Assembly (NCBI GenBank): GCA_003643975.1
Contig: QNAR01000071.1
Location: 1 to 7,611, forward strand
DNA: 7,611 nucleotides
Direction: 5' to 3'
From: Thermotogae bacterium
Lineage (GTDB): Bacteria > Thermotogota > Thermotogae > Petrotogales > Kosmotogaceae
Of the stretch, positions 1-7,362 are shown one piece after another. The translations under genes were made by a program, and so were the position numbers. Within the stretch, counting starts at the first letter, position 1. Every line of letters begins with the position of its first letter. The notes beneath the pieces are model-generated. The model searched no databases. It was not told the origin of the DNA and was given only the letters and a program-made list of their open reading frames with translations.

Positions 1-910
1 CGCTGAACAACTTGCCAATACTATCGTTAAAATGACCCCGCTTGTACTCACGGGATTAGCGGTTGGATTTGGATTTAGAGCTGGCGTCTTCAACATCGGC
101 GCAGAAGGTCAAATGGCCATTGGTGCACTCATCGGTTCCATGGTTGCTATAAATATGGGAGCTGTTCCTTCGATAATCACAATCCCGGTTGTCATAGTCA
201 CTGGAATGTTAGGAGGAGCTATCTGGGCTTCAATAGCTGGATTTCTAAAGGCTTTTACTGGAGCTCATGAAGTCATCTCCACAATCATGCTGAACTGGAT
301 TGCCGCAAATTTAGCTTCTTTCATGGTTACAGGTCCTCTCGCTGTGGGCTCTGGAACACCAAAAAGTCCTGAAATAGCTGAATCTGCAAAACTTCCGATT
401 ATCATGAAAGTTCAGGCCACAGAACTGAGCATAGGCATAATCATCGCTGTGATAGTAGCGATTATCATGCAAATTATCCTGGAACGAACGACGATGGGAT
501 ATGAACTCAAAGGTGTGGGATTTAACCCCTATGCTGCTGAGTACGGTGGAATCAGCATTAAAAAGAGCATCATCCTTACTATGGCAATAAGTGGCGCATT
601 AGCCGGAATGGCTGGAATAATAGATATAATGGGTGTTCCACCTCATCGATTTGTCGGCGAGCTTACTGGGGGAAGAGGTTTCGATGGTATTACCATAGCC
701 TTAATCGGCCGAAATAACCCTATTGGTATTATCTTCGCGGCTCTTCTTATTGCCGCCCTTAGAACGGGCTCTAACGCTATGCAGATCAGCGCACAAATAC
801 CTGATGATATCGTCATCATTATTCAGGGTATCGTTATTTTCCTTGTTGCCGCAGAAAGAATCGTGGCCTCCATTATTTACTGGAAAAGAAAGAGGGGTGA
901 ATTGGCATGA
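1..910 (+). CDS. ABC importer permease, YufP/NupP-like (nucleoside/simple-sugar type), 5' end cut by window
   Basis: Inner-membrane permease subunit of an ABC importer of the BPD_transp_2 family (COG4603-like), probably for nucleosides or related simple sugars. The reading frame is open from base 2, giving 302 visible residues. The ATG at 32 is internal, because the residues before it (AEQLANTIVK) continue the usual family sequence and about 50 N-terminal residues should lie upstream. The signature FNIGAEGQ is at visible residues 30-37, followed by several long hydrophobic segments. Near the C-terminus is GGRGFDGITIALIGRNNP, which matches the conserved cytoplasmic coupling region and has a counterpart in the next gene. 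The stop overlaps the next start (ATGA), so the two permeases are translationally coupled and presumably form a heterodimer. Substrate is inferred from family resemblance only; a ribose-like or other nucleoside substrate is possible. Confidence 0.9.
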   Translation, partial: AEQLANTIVKMTPLVLTGLAVGFGFRAGVFNIGAEGQMAIGALIGSMVAINMGAVPSIITIPVVIVTGMLGGAIWASIAGFLKAFTGAHEVISTIMLNWIAANLASFMVTGPLAVGSGTPKSPEIAESAKLPIIMKVQATELSIGIIIAVIVAIIMQIILERTTMGYELKGVGFNPYAAEYGGISIKKSIILTMAISGALAGMAGIIDIMGVPPHRFVGELTGGRGFDGITIALIGRNNPIGIIFAALLIAALRTGSNAMQISAQIPDDIVIIIQGIVIFLVAAERIVASIIYWKRKRGELA

Positions 911-1863
911 GCTGGATTGAAGCTATATTTTCCATTCTCGTAAACCCTCTGTTTTATAAACTCATGTTACTTTCGGCCACTCCATTGATTTTTGCATCGC
1001 TTGGCGGAGTTTATAGTGAATCCACTGGCGTAACAAATATAGCCCTTGAGGGAATTATGCTGATGGGTGCCTTTGTTTCTATCGTTTTTACCCAAATAAC
1101 TGGAAATCCATGGATAGGTGTGTTGGCCGCTGTAATTATTGGGCTTGGCTTTTCCTGGTTACACGCATGGGCAAGCATACGATGGTCAGCAAATCAAATT
1201 GTCAGCGCTACCGCTTTAATTATTATCGCCCAGGGTATAACTTCTTTTCTGATGAAGCCCTTTTTCGGTCATGAAGGACAAACGGACTTTATCGGTAAAG
1301 TCAGTGACCTGCATATTCCCTTTCTGGAAAAAATTCCTTTTGTCGGTGATATTTTTGGAAAATTGAGCCCCTTTGTTTATATTGCTCTTGCTCTTGTAGC
1401 AGTTAGTTGGTTTTTGATGTACAAAACACCATTAGGCTTGAGAATGAGGGCTGTTGGTGAAAACCCCGAGGCTGCTGACACGTTGGGAATAAACGTCTAT
1501 AAAACCAGGTACTTTGGTGTGCTCATGAGCGGAGTGCTCGCAAGCCTTGGTGGAGCTTTCCTTTCTGTTGGTGAGCTTGGCAGATTCGTTGAAAACATGA
1601 TTCATGGCAGAGGGTTCATAGCTTTGGCTGCCATGATTCTTGGTAATTGGAATCCCGCTGGCGCAATGTGGGCTGCCCTACTCTTTGGTGCAGCGGAAGC
1701 CATGAACCTTCAGCTACAGAGTAGCTCTATCGTTTCCGTTTCAGCGACCATTAAACCCCTGTTTAATATGCTCCCCTTTGTTGTTACGCTGATAGTTGTT
1801 GGTGGCTTCATTGGTAAAACAAGGGCACCTGCTGCAGACGGGGTACCCTACGAAAAAGAATAA
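907..1863 (+). CDS. ABC importer permease, YufQ/NupQ-like (nucleoside/simple-sugar type)
   Basis: Second inner-membrane permease of the same importer (COG1079-like, BPD_transp_2 family), 318 residues, the usual length. GVTNIALEGIMLMGAF at residues 41-56 corresponds to the FNIGAEGQ motif of its partner. HGRGFIALAAMILGNWNPAG near the C-terminus is the matching coupling region. About 8-9 hydrophobic segments alternate with short loops. The ATG at 907 overlaps the previous stop by four bases, and a GGGGTGA ribosome-binding site ends 6 bases upstream. It is the last gene of the operon, since a strong intrinsic terminator follows 16 bases after the stop. With the upstream permease it would form the transmembrane channel, powered by an ATPase encoded outside the window. 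The exact substrate cannot be read from the sequence. Confidence 0.93.
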   Translation: MSWIEAIFSILVNPLFYKLMLLSATPLIFASLGGVYSESTGVTNIALEGIMLMGAFVSIVFTQITGNPWIGVLAAVIIGLGFSWLHAWASIRWSANQIVSATALIIIAQGITSFLMKPFFGHEGQTDFIGKVSDLHIPFLEKIPFVGDIFGKLSPFVYIALALVAVSWFLMYKTPLGLRMRAVGENPEAADTLGINVYKTRYFGVLMSGVLASLGGAFLSVGELGRFVENMIHGRGFIALAAMILGNWNPAGAMWAALLFGAAEAMNLQLQSSSIVSVSATIKPLFNMLPFVVTLIVVGGFIGKTRAPAADGVPYEKE

Positions 1864-1878
1864 GTGGAAAAGATCCTT

Positions 1879-1907
1879 AAAAATCCCCCATATTATGGGG
1901 GATTTTT
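1879..1907 (+). terminator. Intrinsic terminator of the permease operon
   Basis: A perfect 13-bp stem (1879-1891 with 1895-1907) closes a 3-base loop ATT. The core is TCCCCCA/TGGGGGA, flanked by an A-run on the left and a T-run (1903-1907) on the right. It lies 15 bases after the stop of the second permease. The A and T runs make it potentially active in both directions, although no - strand gene ends here. Confidence 0.92.
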
Positions 1908-1920
1908 CAATTTGCACTCC

Positions 1921-1949
1921 TTGAAAGATTATCTCCCTTATGGTATTAT
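1921..1949 (+). promoter_or_regulatory. Sigma-70-type promoter of tRNA-Thr
   Basis: TTGAAA at 1921-1926 (-35), a 17-base spacer, then TATTAT at 1944-1949 (-10); each box matches five of six consensus bases. The -10 ends 11 bases before the tRNA, so the 5' leader should be only a few bases long. The tRNA-Ala unit in this window has the same -35 and the same spacings. Confidence 0.85.
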
Positions 1950-1960
1950 ATTTTTGGCGT

Positions 1961-2037
1961 GCAGGCGTAGCTTCAATCGGTGGAGCGCCGCCTTGGTAAG
2001 GCGGAGGTTGTGAGTTCGAGTCTCATCGCCTGCTCCA
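1961..2037 (+). tRNA. tRNA-Thr (anticodon GGT)
   Basis: A complete cloverleaf, 77 bases including the encoded CCA. Acceptor stem GCAGGCG (1961-1967) pairs with CGCCTGC (2027-2033). The D stem is GCTT/GAGC. The anticodon stem CCGCC/GGCGG closes the loop TTGGTAA, with anticodon GGT at 1995-1997, reading ACC/ACU. The variable loop AGGTT is followed by T stem GTGAG/CTCAT and loop TTCGAGT. The discriminator base is T (2034) and CCA is at 2035-2037. It is a stand-alone unit between its own promoter and terminator. Confidence 0.97.
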
Positions 2038-2039
2038 AA

Positions 2040-2066
2040 GGCCTCGTTTTAGAGGCCTTTTATTTT
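2040..2066 (+). terminator. Intrinsic terminator of tRNA-Thr
   Basis: Stem GGCCTC (2040-2045) with GAGGCC (2052-2057), loop GTTTTA, followed by TTTTATTTT. Flanking A and T residues can extend the stem by up to three pairs, reaching into the A of the tRNA CCA. The GC stem starts two bases after the CCA end. Confidence 0.9.
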
Positions 2067-2101
2067 GGAATTGCATTACCTTTATGTTAATATATTTAAC
2101 A
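2065..2101 (+). promoter_or_regulatory. Possible promoter and operator of the PAS-sensor gene
   Basis: No consensus promoter is obvious. The best candidates are TTGGAA (2065-2070) with TAATAT (2088-2093) at 17 bases, or TTGCAT (2071-2076) with TATTTA (2093-2098) at 16 bases. Overlapping both candidate -10 boxes is a perfect inverted repeat, TGTTAA (2085-2090), TATAT, TTAACA (2096-2101), with the size and symmetry of a dimeric repressor or activator site. The protein that would bind it is unknown. A promoter is expected here because terminators isolate the gene from upstream transcription. Confidence 0.4.
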
Positions 2102-2136
2102 AGATCAGATAGTTCTTTTTGCTTCTTTTGAATTAT

Positions 2137-2143
2137 GGAGGGG
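2137..2143 (+). promoter_or_regulatory. Ribosome-binding site that sets the PAS-gene start
   Basis: GGAGGGG at 2137-2143 is the only strong Shine-Dalgarno sequence near the 5' end. It places the start at TTG 2149, five bases after its last G (seven after the GGAGG core). It lies inside any protein begun at TTG 2119, which argues against that upstream start. ATG 2158 is 14 bases away, which is rather far. Confidence 0.8.
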
Positions 2144-2148
2144 TCTTT

Positions 2149-3921
2149 TTGCTGGAAATGCTTTCACGCTATCGTGTAGTCCTTGTAGGAAGAGGACAGC
2201 GCGATGCTCGCCGTTTGATTGATGCTTTCTCCACGAAATTTGATGTTCGTTATACTGAAGAGATCGGCGATGATCTCTGGCTTTTTTCTGACCTCATTAT
2301 CTTCGATTTCATCAATGAAAATCTCATTGAACGAGCAAGAAAAGAAAGCGCTAACTATCTCTTTCTCATAGGTAACGAAGCTGATGTGAAGAAGTACGGA
2401 ATGAAAGATGAAGAATATGTACTCAAAGGGCCGGGCTACCTTCACTATCTCAGCAAAATCGTGTTTAACATGCTAAAGAACAGAAGATTACAGCAGGTAT
2501 TGCAATTTGAGAAAAACAAATACGATACGCTTGTCAACAACATGGGGTGTGGTATGTTACTTTTGCGGAAGGACGGAAAGATCATCTTCTCTAACAATGC
2601 TGCAAAATTGATTCTCGGGTTTTCCGAAAGTGAGCTCTTTCATATGAACTTGAAAGAAATCCTGGTTGAAGACGAAATCATCAATAAAATCCTTGGTGGA
2701 TACAATATCAGTAATCAAAAATGCACTCTCATAAATGCCTTCTCGGACAGGAGAATAATAACATTAAACAGCACCGTGTCTTTGTATGAAGCTGAAAGAG
2801 TTATACAAATCACTTTTATGGATATCACCACACAAACCAAAAACGAAAAACTCATTGAATTTCAGTGGAATTTCCTTGACAATATCGAGGAGATCGCATT
2901 AGCAGTTAATCTAAAAGGTGATATCGTCTATCTTAATAAATATGCCGCAAAGAGTCACGGATATGAACTTCAGGAAATGCTCGGAACACCTGAGCAAAAT
3001 TACGTAAAGCAGCATTCAAGATATTTGAAGAGCAAGAGCCGTGCTCTTCGCGAATCCGGAAGCTGGATCGGAAAAGAGATACATATTAAGAAGGACGGAA
3101 GCAATTTCATAGTAGAAGCCAGAAGAAAATTGTTGAAAACCGAAAAAGGAAATTTTGAACTCATGGTTGGCCGGGATGTCACTTCAAAACATGAAATGGA
3201 GCGAAAGCTCAGGTTACATTCACTGCTTCTCAATAACGTAAGTGAAATTGTCATAGCCATCGATGGTTCATATCGGATAATGTATATGAACAAGACCGCT
3301 GAAGATTTTTTCCGCATTAGTTTGAGAAAAGCGTTCGGGAAAAGGATAGAAGAATTATCTTCAAAACTCTTTGAAAAACTCTCTGAAGGGATATTCCCAT
3401 TATGCAATGAAACGGCTCCCAGTAAACTCGTCGAGATTGAAGAAGAACAGGGAACCAGAATTATGCTCCAATTCATATCCCGATGTGTCAAGGAAAAAGG
3501 AAGGGTAATAGGTTATGTAATTACCGGAAAGGACATCAGCGGCATATACTACATTCTTCCGAACTTGAAGAATAGAGTCGAGCTACTTGAAAAATTATTT
3601 GATCCAGCAGTTGCAACGGACCTCAAAGGTAGGATTCTTTATGCTAATTTGAGTTGGTTGGAAACCTTTGGAATAAACGATGTAAACAACATCTTGGGTA
3701 TGAAACTGGTGCCTGATTTCCTGCAGTCTTCAGAAAAAGACCGAAATACTATAAATAAGCTCCTCGAAAGAGACGGATATGTGTATCTTAACGAAGTCTC
3801 GCTTACTGCGAAAGGAATCTCACTTAAAACCCCGGTGATAATTTTAAGACTCCGCGATAAAAAAGGTTATTTCATCGCAGATATTAGCATAATAATGAAA
3901 AGCAAGATAACTCGCCAATAA
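2149..3921 (+). CDS. Multi-PAS sensory protein with degenerate receiver-like N-terminus and no output domain
   Basis: A 590-residue soluble protein when started at TTG 2149; the alternatives are TTG 2119 (600 residues) and ATG 2158. Residues about 8-115 look like a response-regulator receiver. DLIIFDF puts an Asp at 53, the usual phosphorylation position, and VLKGPGYL puts a Lys at 93. However, the paired acidic residues after the first strand are replaced by GR and the Thr/Ser position by Gly, so normal phosphotransfer is doubtful. Four PAS-like repeats follow at about 125-228, 238-345, 358-463 and 478-585, recognisable by blocks such as GKIIFSNNAA, GDIVYLNKYAA, YRIMYMNKTAE and GRILYANLSW. 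PAS2 and PAS3 end in the typical D-V/I-T/S segment. I see no histidine kinase, GGDEF, EAL, HD-GYP, sigma-54 or helix-turn-helix domain, and no membrane segment. The ligand and partner are unknown; it may pass signals by protein-protein contact. Confidence 0.9.
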   Translation: MLEMLSRYRVVLVGRGQRDARRLIDAFSTKFDVRYTEEIGDDLWLFSDLIIFDFINENLIERARKESANYLFLIGNEADVKKYGMKDEEYVLKGPGYLHYLSKIVFNMLKNRRLQQVLQFEKNKYDTLVNNMGCGMLLLRKDGKIIFSNNAAKLILGFSESELFHMNLKEILVEDEIINKILGGYNISNQKCTLINAFSDRRIITLNSTVSLYEAERVIQITFMDITTQTKNEKLIEFQWNFLDNIEEIALAVNLKGDIVYLNKYAAKSHGYELQEMLGTPEQNYVKQHSRYLKSKSRALRESGSWIGKEIHIKKDGSNFIVEARRKLLKTEKGNFELMVGRDVTSKHEMERKLRLHSLLLNNVSEIVIAIDGSYRIMYMNKTAEDFFRISLRKAFGKRIEELSSKLFEKLSEGIFPLCNETAPSKLVEIEEEQGTRIMLQFISRCVKEKGRVIGYVITGKDISGIYYILPNLKNRVELLEKLFDPAVATDLKGRILYANLSWLETFGINDVNNILGMKLVPDFLQSSEKDRNTINKLLERDGYVYLNEVSLTAKGISLKTPVIILRLRDKKGYFIADISIIMKSKITRQ

Positions 3922-4719
3922 TCACTTCATGAGTTTTACCAACTTCATTGCTACTTTTCCAAAACCCGCTTCATCATTTGTGGGGGCAATAACGTCTGCT
4001 GTTTTTTTTGCCATTGTTGTGGCATTAGCAACTGCCACTGAAAGGCCGACTTCTTCAAACAAAGGAATATCGTTGTCGTTGTCACCAAACGCAACAACAT
4101 GTGCAGGATCAATATGCAAATTCTCGCACAAATACCTGAGTCCCACACCTTTGTGGATTCCTGCTGGAAGCAAATCAAGATATGTGGCAAAGGATCTGAA
4201 AACATTTAACTCTGGATATCTGAAAGAAAAATGCACACTCAATTTCTCTATCTGTCCAGGTTTATCTATGATCAAGAGTTTAGTAGGGGCGTTTTCGCTT
4301 ATAAATTCAATGAATTTCTTTTCAACTCTGTATTCAACAGACGAATGTTTTGCATATTCTCGGGCCTTTTTACAATCGTAGGGAACAATAAGCTCATCAT
4401 TGACATATGCGTGTATGTATAAGCCTTTTGATAAACTATATCTGATTATATCCACTGCTATTCTTGAGGGAATATTTTCGTTGAATATAACATCTCTTCC
4501 GTTCCAGACAACCGCACCGTTGTAGGCTATGATTGGATAGGTTCTTCTGAGCCTCAAAGACTGAAGCTTCATAACAGAACTCAACATTCGCCCACTTGCA
4601 AAAAATATCTCTATACCTGACTCTTCAATGGCCTCTAAAGCACTAAGGTTCTCTGGTGGAATGTTTCCTTTAGTATCTATGAAAGTTCCGTCTATGTCTA
4701 TGACAAAGGCTTCTATCAT
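3922..4719 (-). CDS. Cof-type HAD-superfamily hydrolase (subclass IIB)
   Basis: A cytoplasmic Mg-dependent phosphatase of the Cof/YidA-like HAD group, 265 residues, which is typical. Motif I is DIDGT with the nucleophile Asp 8 and acid/base Asp 10. Motif II Ser 42 is in FASGR. Motif III Lys 190 is in GIHKG. Motif IV is GDNDND at 212-217. The cap between motifs II and III is the C2B type. The substrate is not predictable; relatives act on sugar phosphates, flavin mononucleotide or pyridoxal phosphate. The start is ATG 4719, since AGGAG (4730-4726) lies six bases upstream. ATG 4758 lies inside nadE and would add 13 residues before the first strand. It begins two bases after the nadE stop, so the two are co-translated. 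Its TGA stop directly abuts the stop of the convergent PAS gene, and no terminator separates them. Confidence 0.93.
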   Translation of the reverse strand: MIEAFVIDIDGTFIDTKGNIPPENLSALEAIEESGIEIFFASGRMLSSVMKLQSLRLRRTYPIIAYNGAVVWNGRDVIFNENIPSRIAVDIIRYSLSKGLYIHAYVNDELIVPYDCKKAREYAKHSSVEYRVEKKFIEFISENAPTKLLIIDKPGQIEKLSVHFSFRYPELNVFRSFATYLDLLPAGIHKGVGLRYLCENLHIDPAHVVAFGDNDNDIPLFEEVGLSVAVANATTMAKKTADVIAPTNDEAGFGKVAMKLVKLMK

Positions 4720-4721
4720 GT

Positions 4722-6437
4722 TCATCTCCTGTATCCGTTGGTAATAGGCATTCTCCAATCTTTACCGAAAGCCCGCCGAGAGATCTTTATACCAGGGGCA
4801 CCTTGCCGCCTTTTGTATTCATTTCTTTGAAGTAATTTCAGTACAAAACCAACGACTTCCTCACCGTATCCATGTTCAACGATTTCGGTCTGTGATAGCC
4901 CCTCTTCGATGTAAAGTTTTAGAATACTGTCCAGAATTTCATAAGGTGGAAGTGTATCCTGATCGCGTTGATCAGGTCTTAACTCTGCTGAAGGAGCTTT
5001 GTCAAATACTCGCTTTGGAATTATCTCTCTTCCCTTAACCTCATTGAAATACTTGGCCAAAGCATAAACTTCCGTTTTATAAACGTCTTTTATTACAGCT
5101 ATCCCACCTGCCATATCACCATAAAGAGTTGCGTATCCGGTGGCTATTTCGCTTTTGTTGCCCGTTGCTAGAATAAGCCATCCAAATTTATTTGAAAGCG
5201 CCATAAGATAATTTCCTCGAATCCTGGCCTGGATATTCTCTTCGGTAACATCTGTTTTTGTGTTTTTGAATACAGTTTCAAGTGCATTCAAATAAGAGTG
5301 ATATACTTCTTTGATAGAAATTGTGAGTTTGTTTATAGCAAGATTTTTTGCCAGTAGAGTCGCATCTTCAACGCTTTCTTTCGAAGTGAATTCCGAGGGC
5401 ATTAAAACACCTATGACATTATCACTGCCAAGCGCTTCTGAGGCTATACAGGCAACCAAAGAAGAATCCATACCTCCACTTAGACCCAGGGCAACTTTTT
5501 TGAAGCCATTCTTTCTAACGTAGTCCTTCAAGCCAAGTACTAAAGCCTTAAAAGCTTCTTCTTCCCAGCGGCTTTCGTCGGGCTTTGCTGGTGGTGTTTT
5601 TTTAATGCCCAACTTTCCTGAAATAGAGAGTCTTACGGTTTCAAGTTCAGATACTTTGGAATATCCCTTACGCTTTCCTTCATAGAGGTTATACCTTGTA
5701 GATACAAAAGGATCCACATCAACAACGAAAAGCTCTTCTTCAAAAGCACTTGCAATATGATGCTTTCCCTCAGGGGTAACAAGCATACTGCGCCCATCGA
5801 AAACTAGTTCATCCTGTCCACCAATTATATTACAATAGGCTATTATCGCCGAATATTCCATCGCCCTTGTCAAAAGCATATTCAGCCTTGAACGCCATTT
5901 ATTAACACAAAAAGGAGAGGCTGAAAGGTTCACGATGAGATTCGCCCCAGCAATGCATTGATCGTTTATAGGACCAGTTGGAACCCATAGGTCTTCACAG
6001 ATATTAACGCCTATTTTAAGACCAGCATGCTCTATTATCACAGGCTTGTTTCCGGGTGCAAAGTACCTCTTCTCATCAAAAACAGAATAATTTGGCAGGT
6101 GCATCTTGTGGTATTTGCCTGCTATTTCTCCATTTTTTAATATGGCTGCGGAGTTATAGATCTCACCATCATAATCTACAAAACCCAGAAGAACCAGCGT
6201 TTCCAGCCCCTTTGTTGCTACTGCTACTTTTTCGAGAGCTTTAAGATTTTCCCTTATAAAATCGAGCCTGAGCAAGAGATCTTCAGGGGGATAGCCAGTA
6301 ATTGTCAGTTCTGGAAATACCAAAATATCTACGTCATTCTTTTTTGCCATATCAATGTATGTGAGTACTTTTTCTACGTTGCCGTTGATATCACCGACTG
6401 TAATATCAATTTGCGCAAGACCCAATCTAATTACCAT
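4722..6437 (-). CDS. nadE: Glutamine-dependent NAD+ synthetase
   Basis: Cytoplasmic enzyme for the last step of NAD biosynthesis: nicotinic acid adenine dinucleotide, ATP and glutamine give NAD+. It has 571 residues, the usual two-domain length. The N-terminal nitrilase-type glutaminase carries the catalytic triad Glu 43 (FPELTITGYPPEDLL), Lys 111 (YHKMHLPNY) and Cys 147 (NICEDLW). The C-terminal synthetase, from about residue 290, has the pyrophosphate loop LSGGMDSS at 319-326. It also has the substrate-binding blocks RIRGNYLMALSN and LATGNKSEIATGYATLYGDMAGG (405-445). All key residues are intact, so ammonia is expected to come from glutamine. ATG 6437 is preceded by GGGAGG nine bases upstream, inside pld. 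The gene overlaps the pld end by 11 bases and precedes the HAD gene by two, making it the middle gene of a three-gene operon. Confidence 0.97.
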   Translation of the reverse strand: MVIRLGLAQIDITVGDINGNVEKVLTYIDMAKKNDVDILVFPELTITGYPPEDLLLRLDFIRENLKALEKVAVATKGLETLVLLGFVDYDGEIYNSAAILKNGEIAGKYHKMHLPNYSVFDEKRYFAPGNKPVIIEHAGLKIGVNICEDLWVPTGPINDQCIAGANLIVNLSASPFCVNKWRSRLNMLLTRAMEYSAIIAYCNIIGGQDELVFDGRSMLVTPEGKHHIASAFEEELFVVDVDPFVSTRYNLYEGKRKGYSKVSELETVRLSISGKLGIKKTPPAKPDESRWEEEAFKALVLGLKDYVRKNGFKKVALGLSGGMDSSLVACIASEALGSDNVIGVLMPSEFTSKESVEDATLLAKNLAINKLTISIKEVYHSYLNALETVFKNTKTDVTEENIQARIRGNYLMALSNKFGWLILATGNKSEIATGYATLYGDMAGGIAVIKDVYKTEVYALAKYFNEVKGREIIPKRVFDKAPSAELRPDQRDQDTLPPYEILDSILKLYIEEGLSQTEIVEHGYGEEVVGFVLKLLQRNEYKRRQGAPGIKISRRAFGKDWRMPITNGYRR

Positions 6438-7362
6438 GTTTACTAACCTCCCAGAGATGACTGAAATGTCTCATGAATCTCATTGCTATATTCTTCGACT
6501 CAATTATAACAACCAATTCTCTATTTTTACTCCAAGCGCTTGTTGTGAGATTGGCCGATCCCGTTATGACAAGCTCATCATCTATTATCAGGGTCTTATC
6601 ATGAAGAAGCCATTTCTCCTTGTTCCAGCGAAGCTCTATCCCGGAGGAAAAATATGTATGCAGTGGCGAACACGATATGTTCCAATCATCAACAATTCCC
6701 ATAACTTCGACCCCCTTACTGGCCATATACTTGAAAGCTGTCAAAAAGCGCGGGTCAGTAAACGCATAGAACATAAAATATATGCTCTTTTCGGCAGATA
6801 GTATCCTGGTCAAAAGAATCTCGTCGACATTTTCTTGTGGAGTGAGATAGAAAAAAGTTTTACCTTCACTAAATCCCGGGGTTTTCATTCCTTTCTCTAT
6901 AGCTTCATAGAATTTTGTCAATCCGAGTGCAATTTCCTCAGAGTCAAAATACAGAAGTGTATTTGAGTCTTCACAAAGACCGCTATGGGTAAAATTCCCG
7001 GTAGAAACAATCGATTTGTGCCCATCAACAATCATAAATTTCGCATGTATCAAAGCCTTGGAACTGTCACACTTCAAATTGAAGAGGGGTTTTAACGATA
7101 AGCCACGAAAAATCGATGAATCATCGACAATTCCCTTAACGTGGACTCCTTTAGCGACAAGCTCATTGAGTTTGTCTATTATCAGTGGTTCATCCAGAGA
7201 ATAGGCAACAAACAGCACTGTGCTTTCCGCAGAATCTAAGAAATGAACAACTGTTTTCACCAGTGAAAGCCCATCCGAGGAGTAATACTCAATTGTAGCT
7301 AAACCAAGCGATACAGTCAGAATTACCAAAATAACAGCAAATGTTGTTCGCATGGAATACAT
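6427..7362 (-). CDS. Membrane-anchored phospholipase D-family protein with two HKD motifs
   Basis: A PLD-superfamily phosphodiesterase of 311 residues. Residues 5-24 (TTFAVILVILTVSLGLA core after one Arg) form a signal anchor or signal peptide without a clear cleavage site, so the catalytic part should face outside the cytoplasmic membrane. The body is an internal duplication. The first half carries H106-x-K108-x4-D113 followed by STGNF. The second half carries H254-x-K256-x4-D261 followed by TGSANL. Both HKD sets are complete, so an active bilobed site is expected. The family includes nucleases, phospholipases and transphosphatidylases such as cardiolipin synthase. The short repeats resemble Nuc-like PLDc_2 enzymes more than cardiolipin synthase, but the substrate is open. 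Start: ATG 7362 or ATG 7353; neither has a good ribosome-binding site, and 7362 comes directly after the U-tract of a tRNA terminator. The 3' end overlaps nadE by 11 bases. Confidence 0.88.
   Translation of the reverse strand: MYSMRTTFAVILVILTVSLGLATIEYYSSDGLSLVKTVVHFLDSAESTVLFVAYSLDEPLIIDKLNELVAKGVHVKGIVDDSSIFRGLSLKPLFNLKCDSSKALIHAKFMIVDGHKSIVSTGNFTHSGLCEDSNTLLYFDSEEIALGLTKFYEAIEKGMKTPGFSEGKTFFYLTPQENVDEILLTRILSAEKSIYFMFYAFTDPRFLTAFKYMASKGVEVMGIVDDWNISCSPLHTYFSSGIELRWNKEKWLLHDKTLIIDDELVITGSANLTTSAWSKNRELVVIIESKNIAMRFMRHFSHLWEVSKHGN
6447..6452 (-). promoter_or_regulatory. Ribosome-binding site of nadE inside the 3' end of pld
   Basis: GGGAGG on the - strand (6452-6447) lies nine bases before the nadE ATG and within the final codons of the phospholipase D-family gene. 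It fixes the nadE start and suggests translational coupling of the two genes. Confidence 0.75.

Noticed and set aside
32..34. ATG as the start of the first permease
   Set aside because: The frame is open to the window edge and the residues before it fit the family; starting here would lose about 60 N-terminal residues.
2119..2148. Upstream TTG start for the PAS protein
   Set aside because: It has no ribosome-binding site, and the strong GGAGGGG at 2137-2143 would lie inside the coding region; TTG 2149 fits better.
2067..2148. Riboswitch or structured leader before the PAS gene
   Set aside because: The region is short and AT-rich, and I see no stem set beyond the small inverted repeat.
3000..3491. 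163-residue open frame on the - strand inside the PAS gene
   Set aside because: No family resemblance, no ribosome-binding site or promoter, and fully covered by a well-supported gene on the other strand.
3909..3935. AACTC/GAGTT pairing across the convergent stop codons as a shared terminator
   Set aside because: Only five pairs around a 17-base loop, too weak for an intrinsic terminator.
3929..4381. 150-residue open frame on the + strand opposite the HAD gene
   Set aside because: Antisense shadow of conserved HAD motifs; the protein resembles no family.
4720..4758. Longer N-terminus of the HAD hydrolase from ATG 4758
   Set aside because: It lies inside nadE and adds residues before the first strand, while AGGAG six bases before ATG 4719 gives a normal start.
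6355..6801. 148-residue open frame on the + strand across the nadE/pld junction
   Set aside because: Antisense to two well-supported genes, with no recognisable domain.
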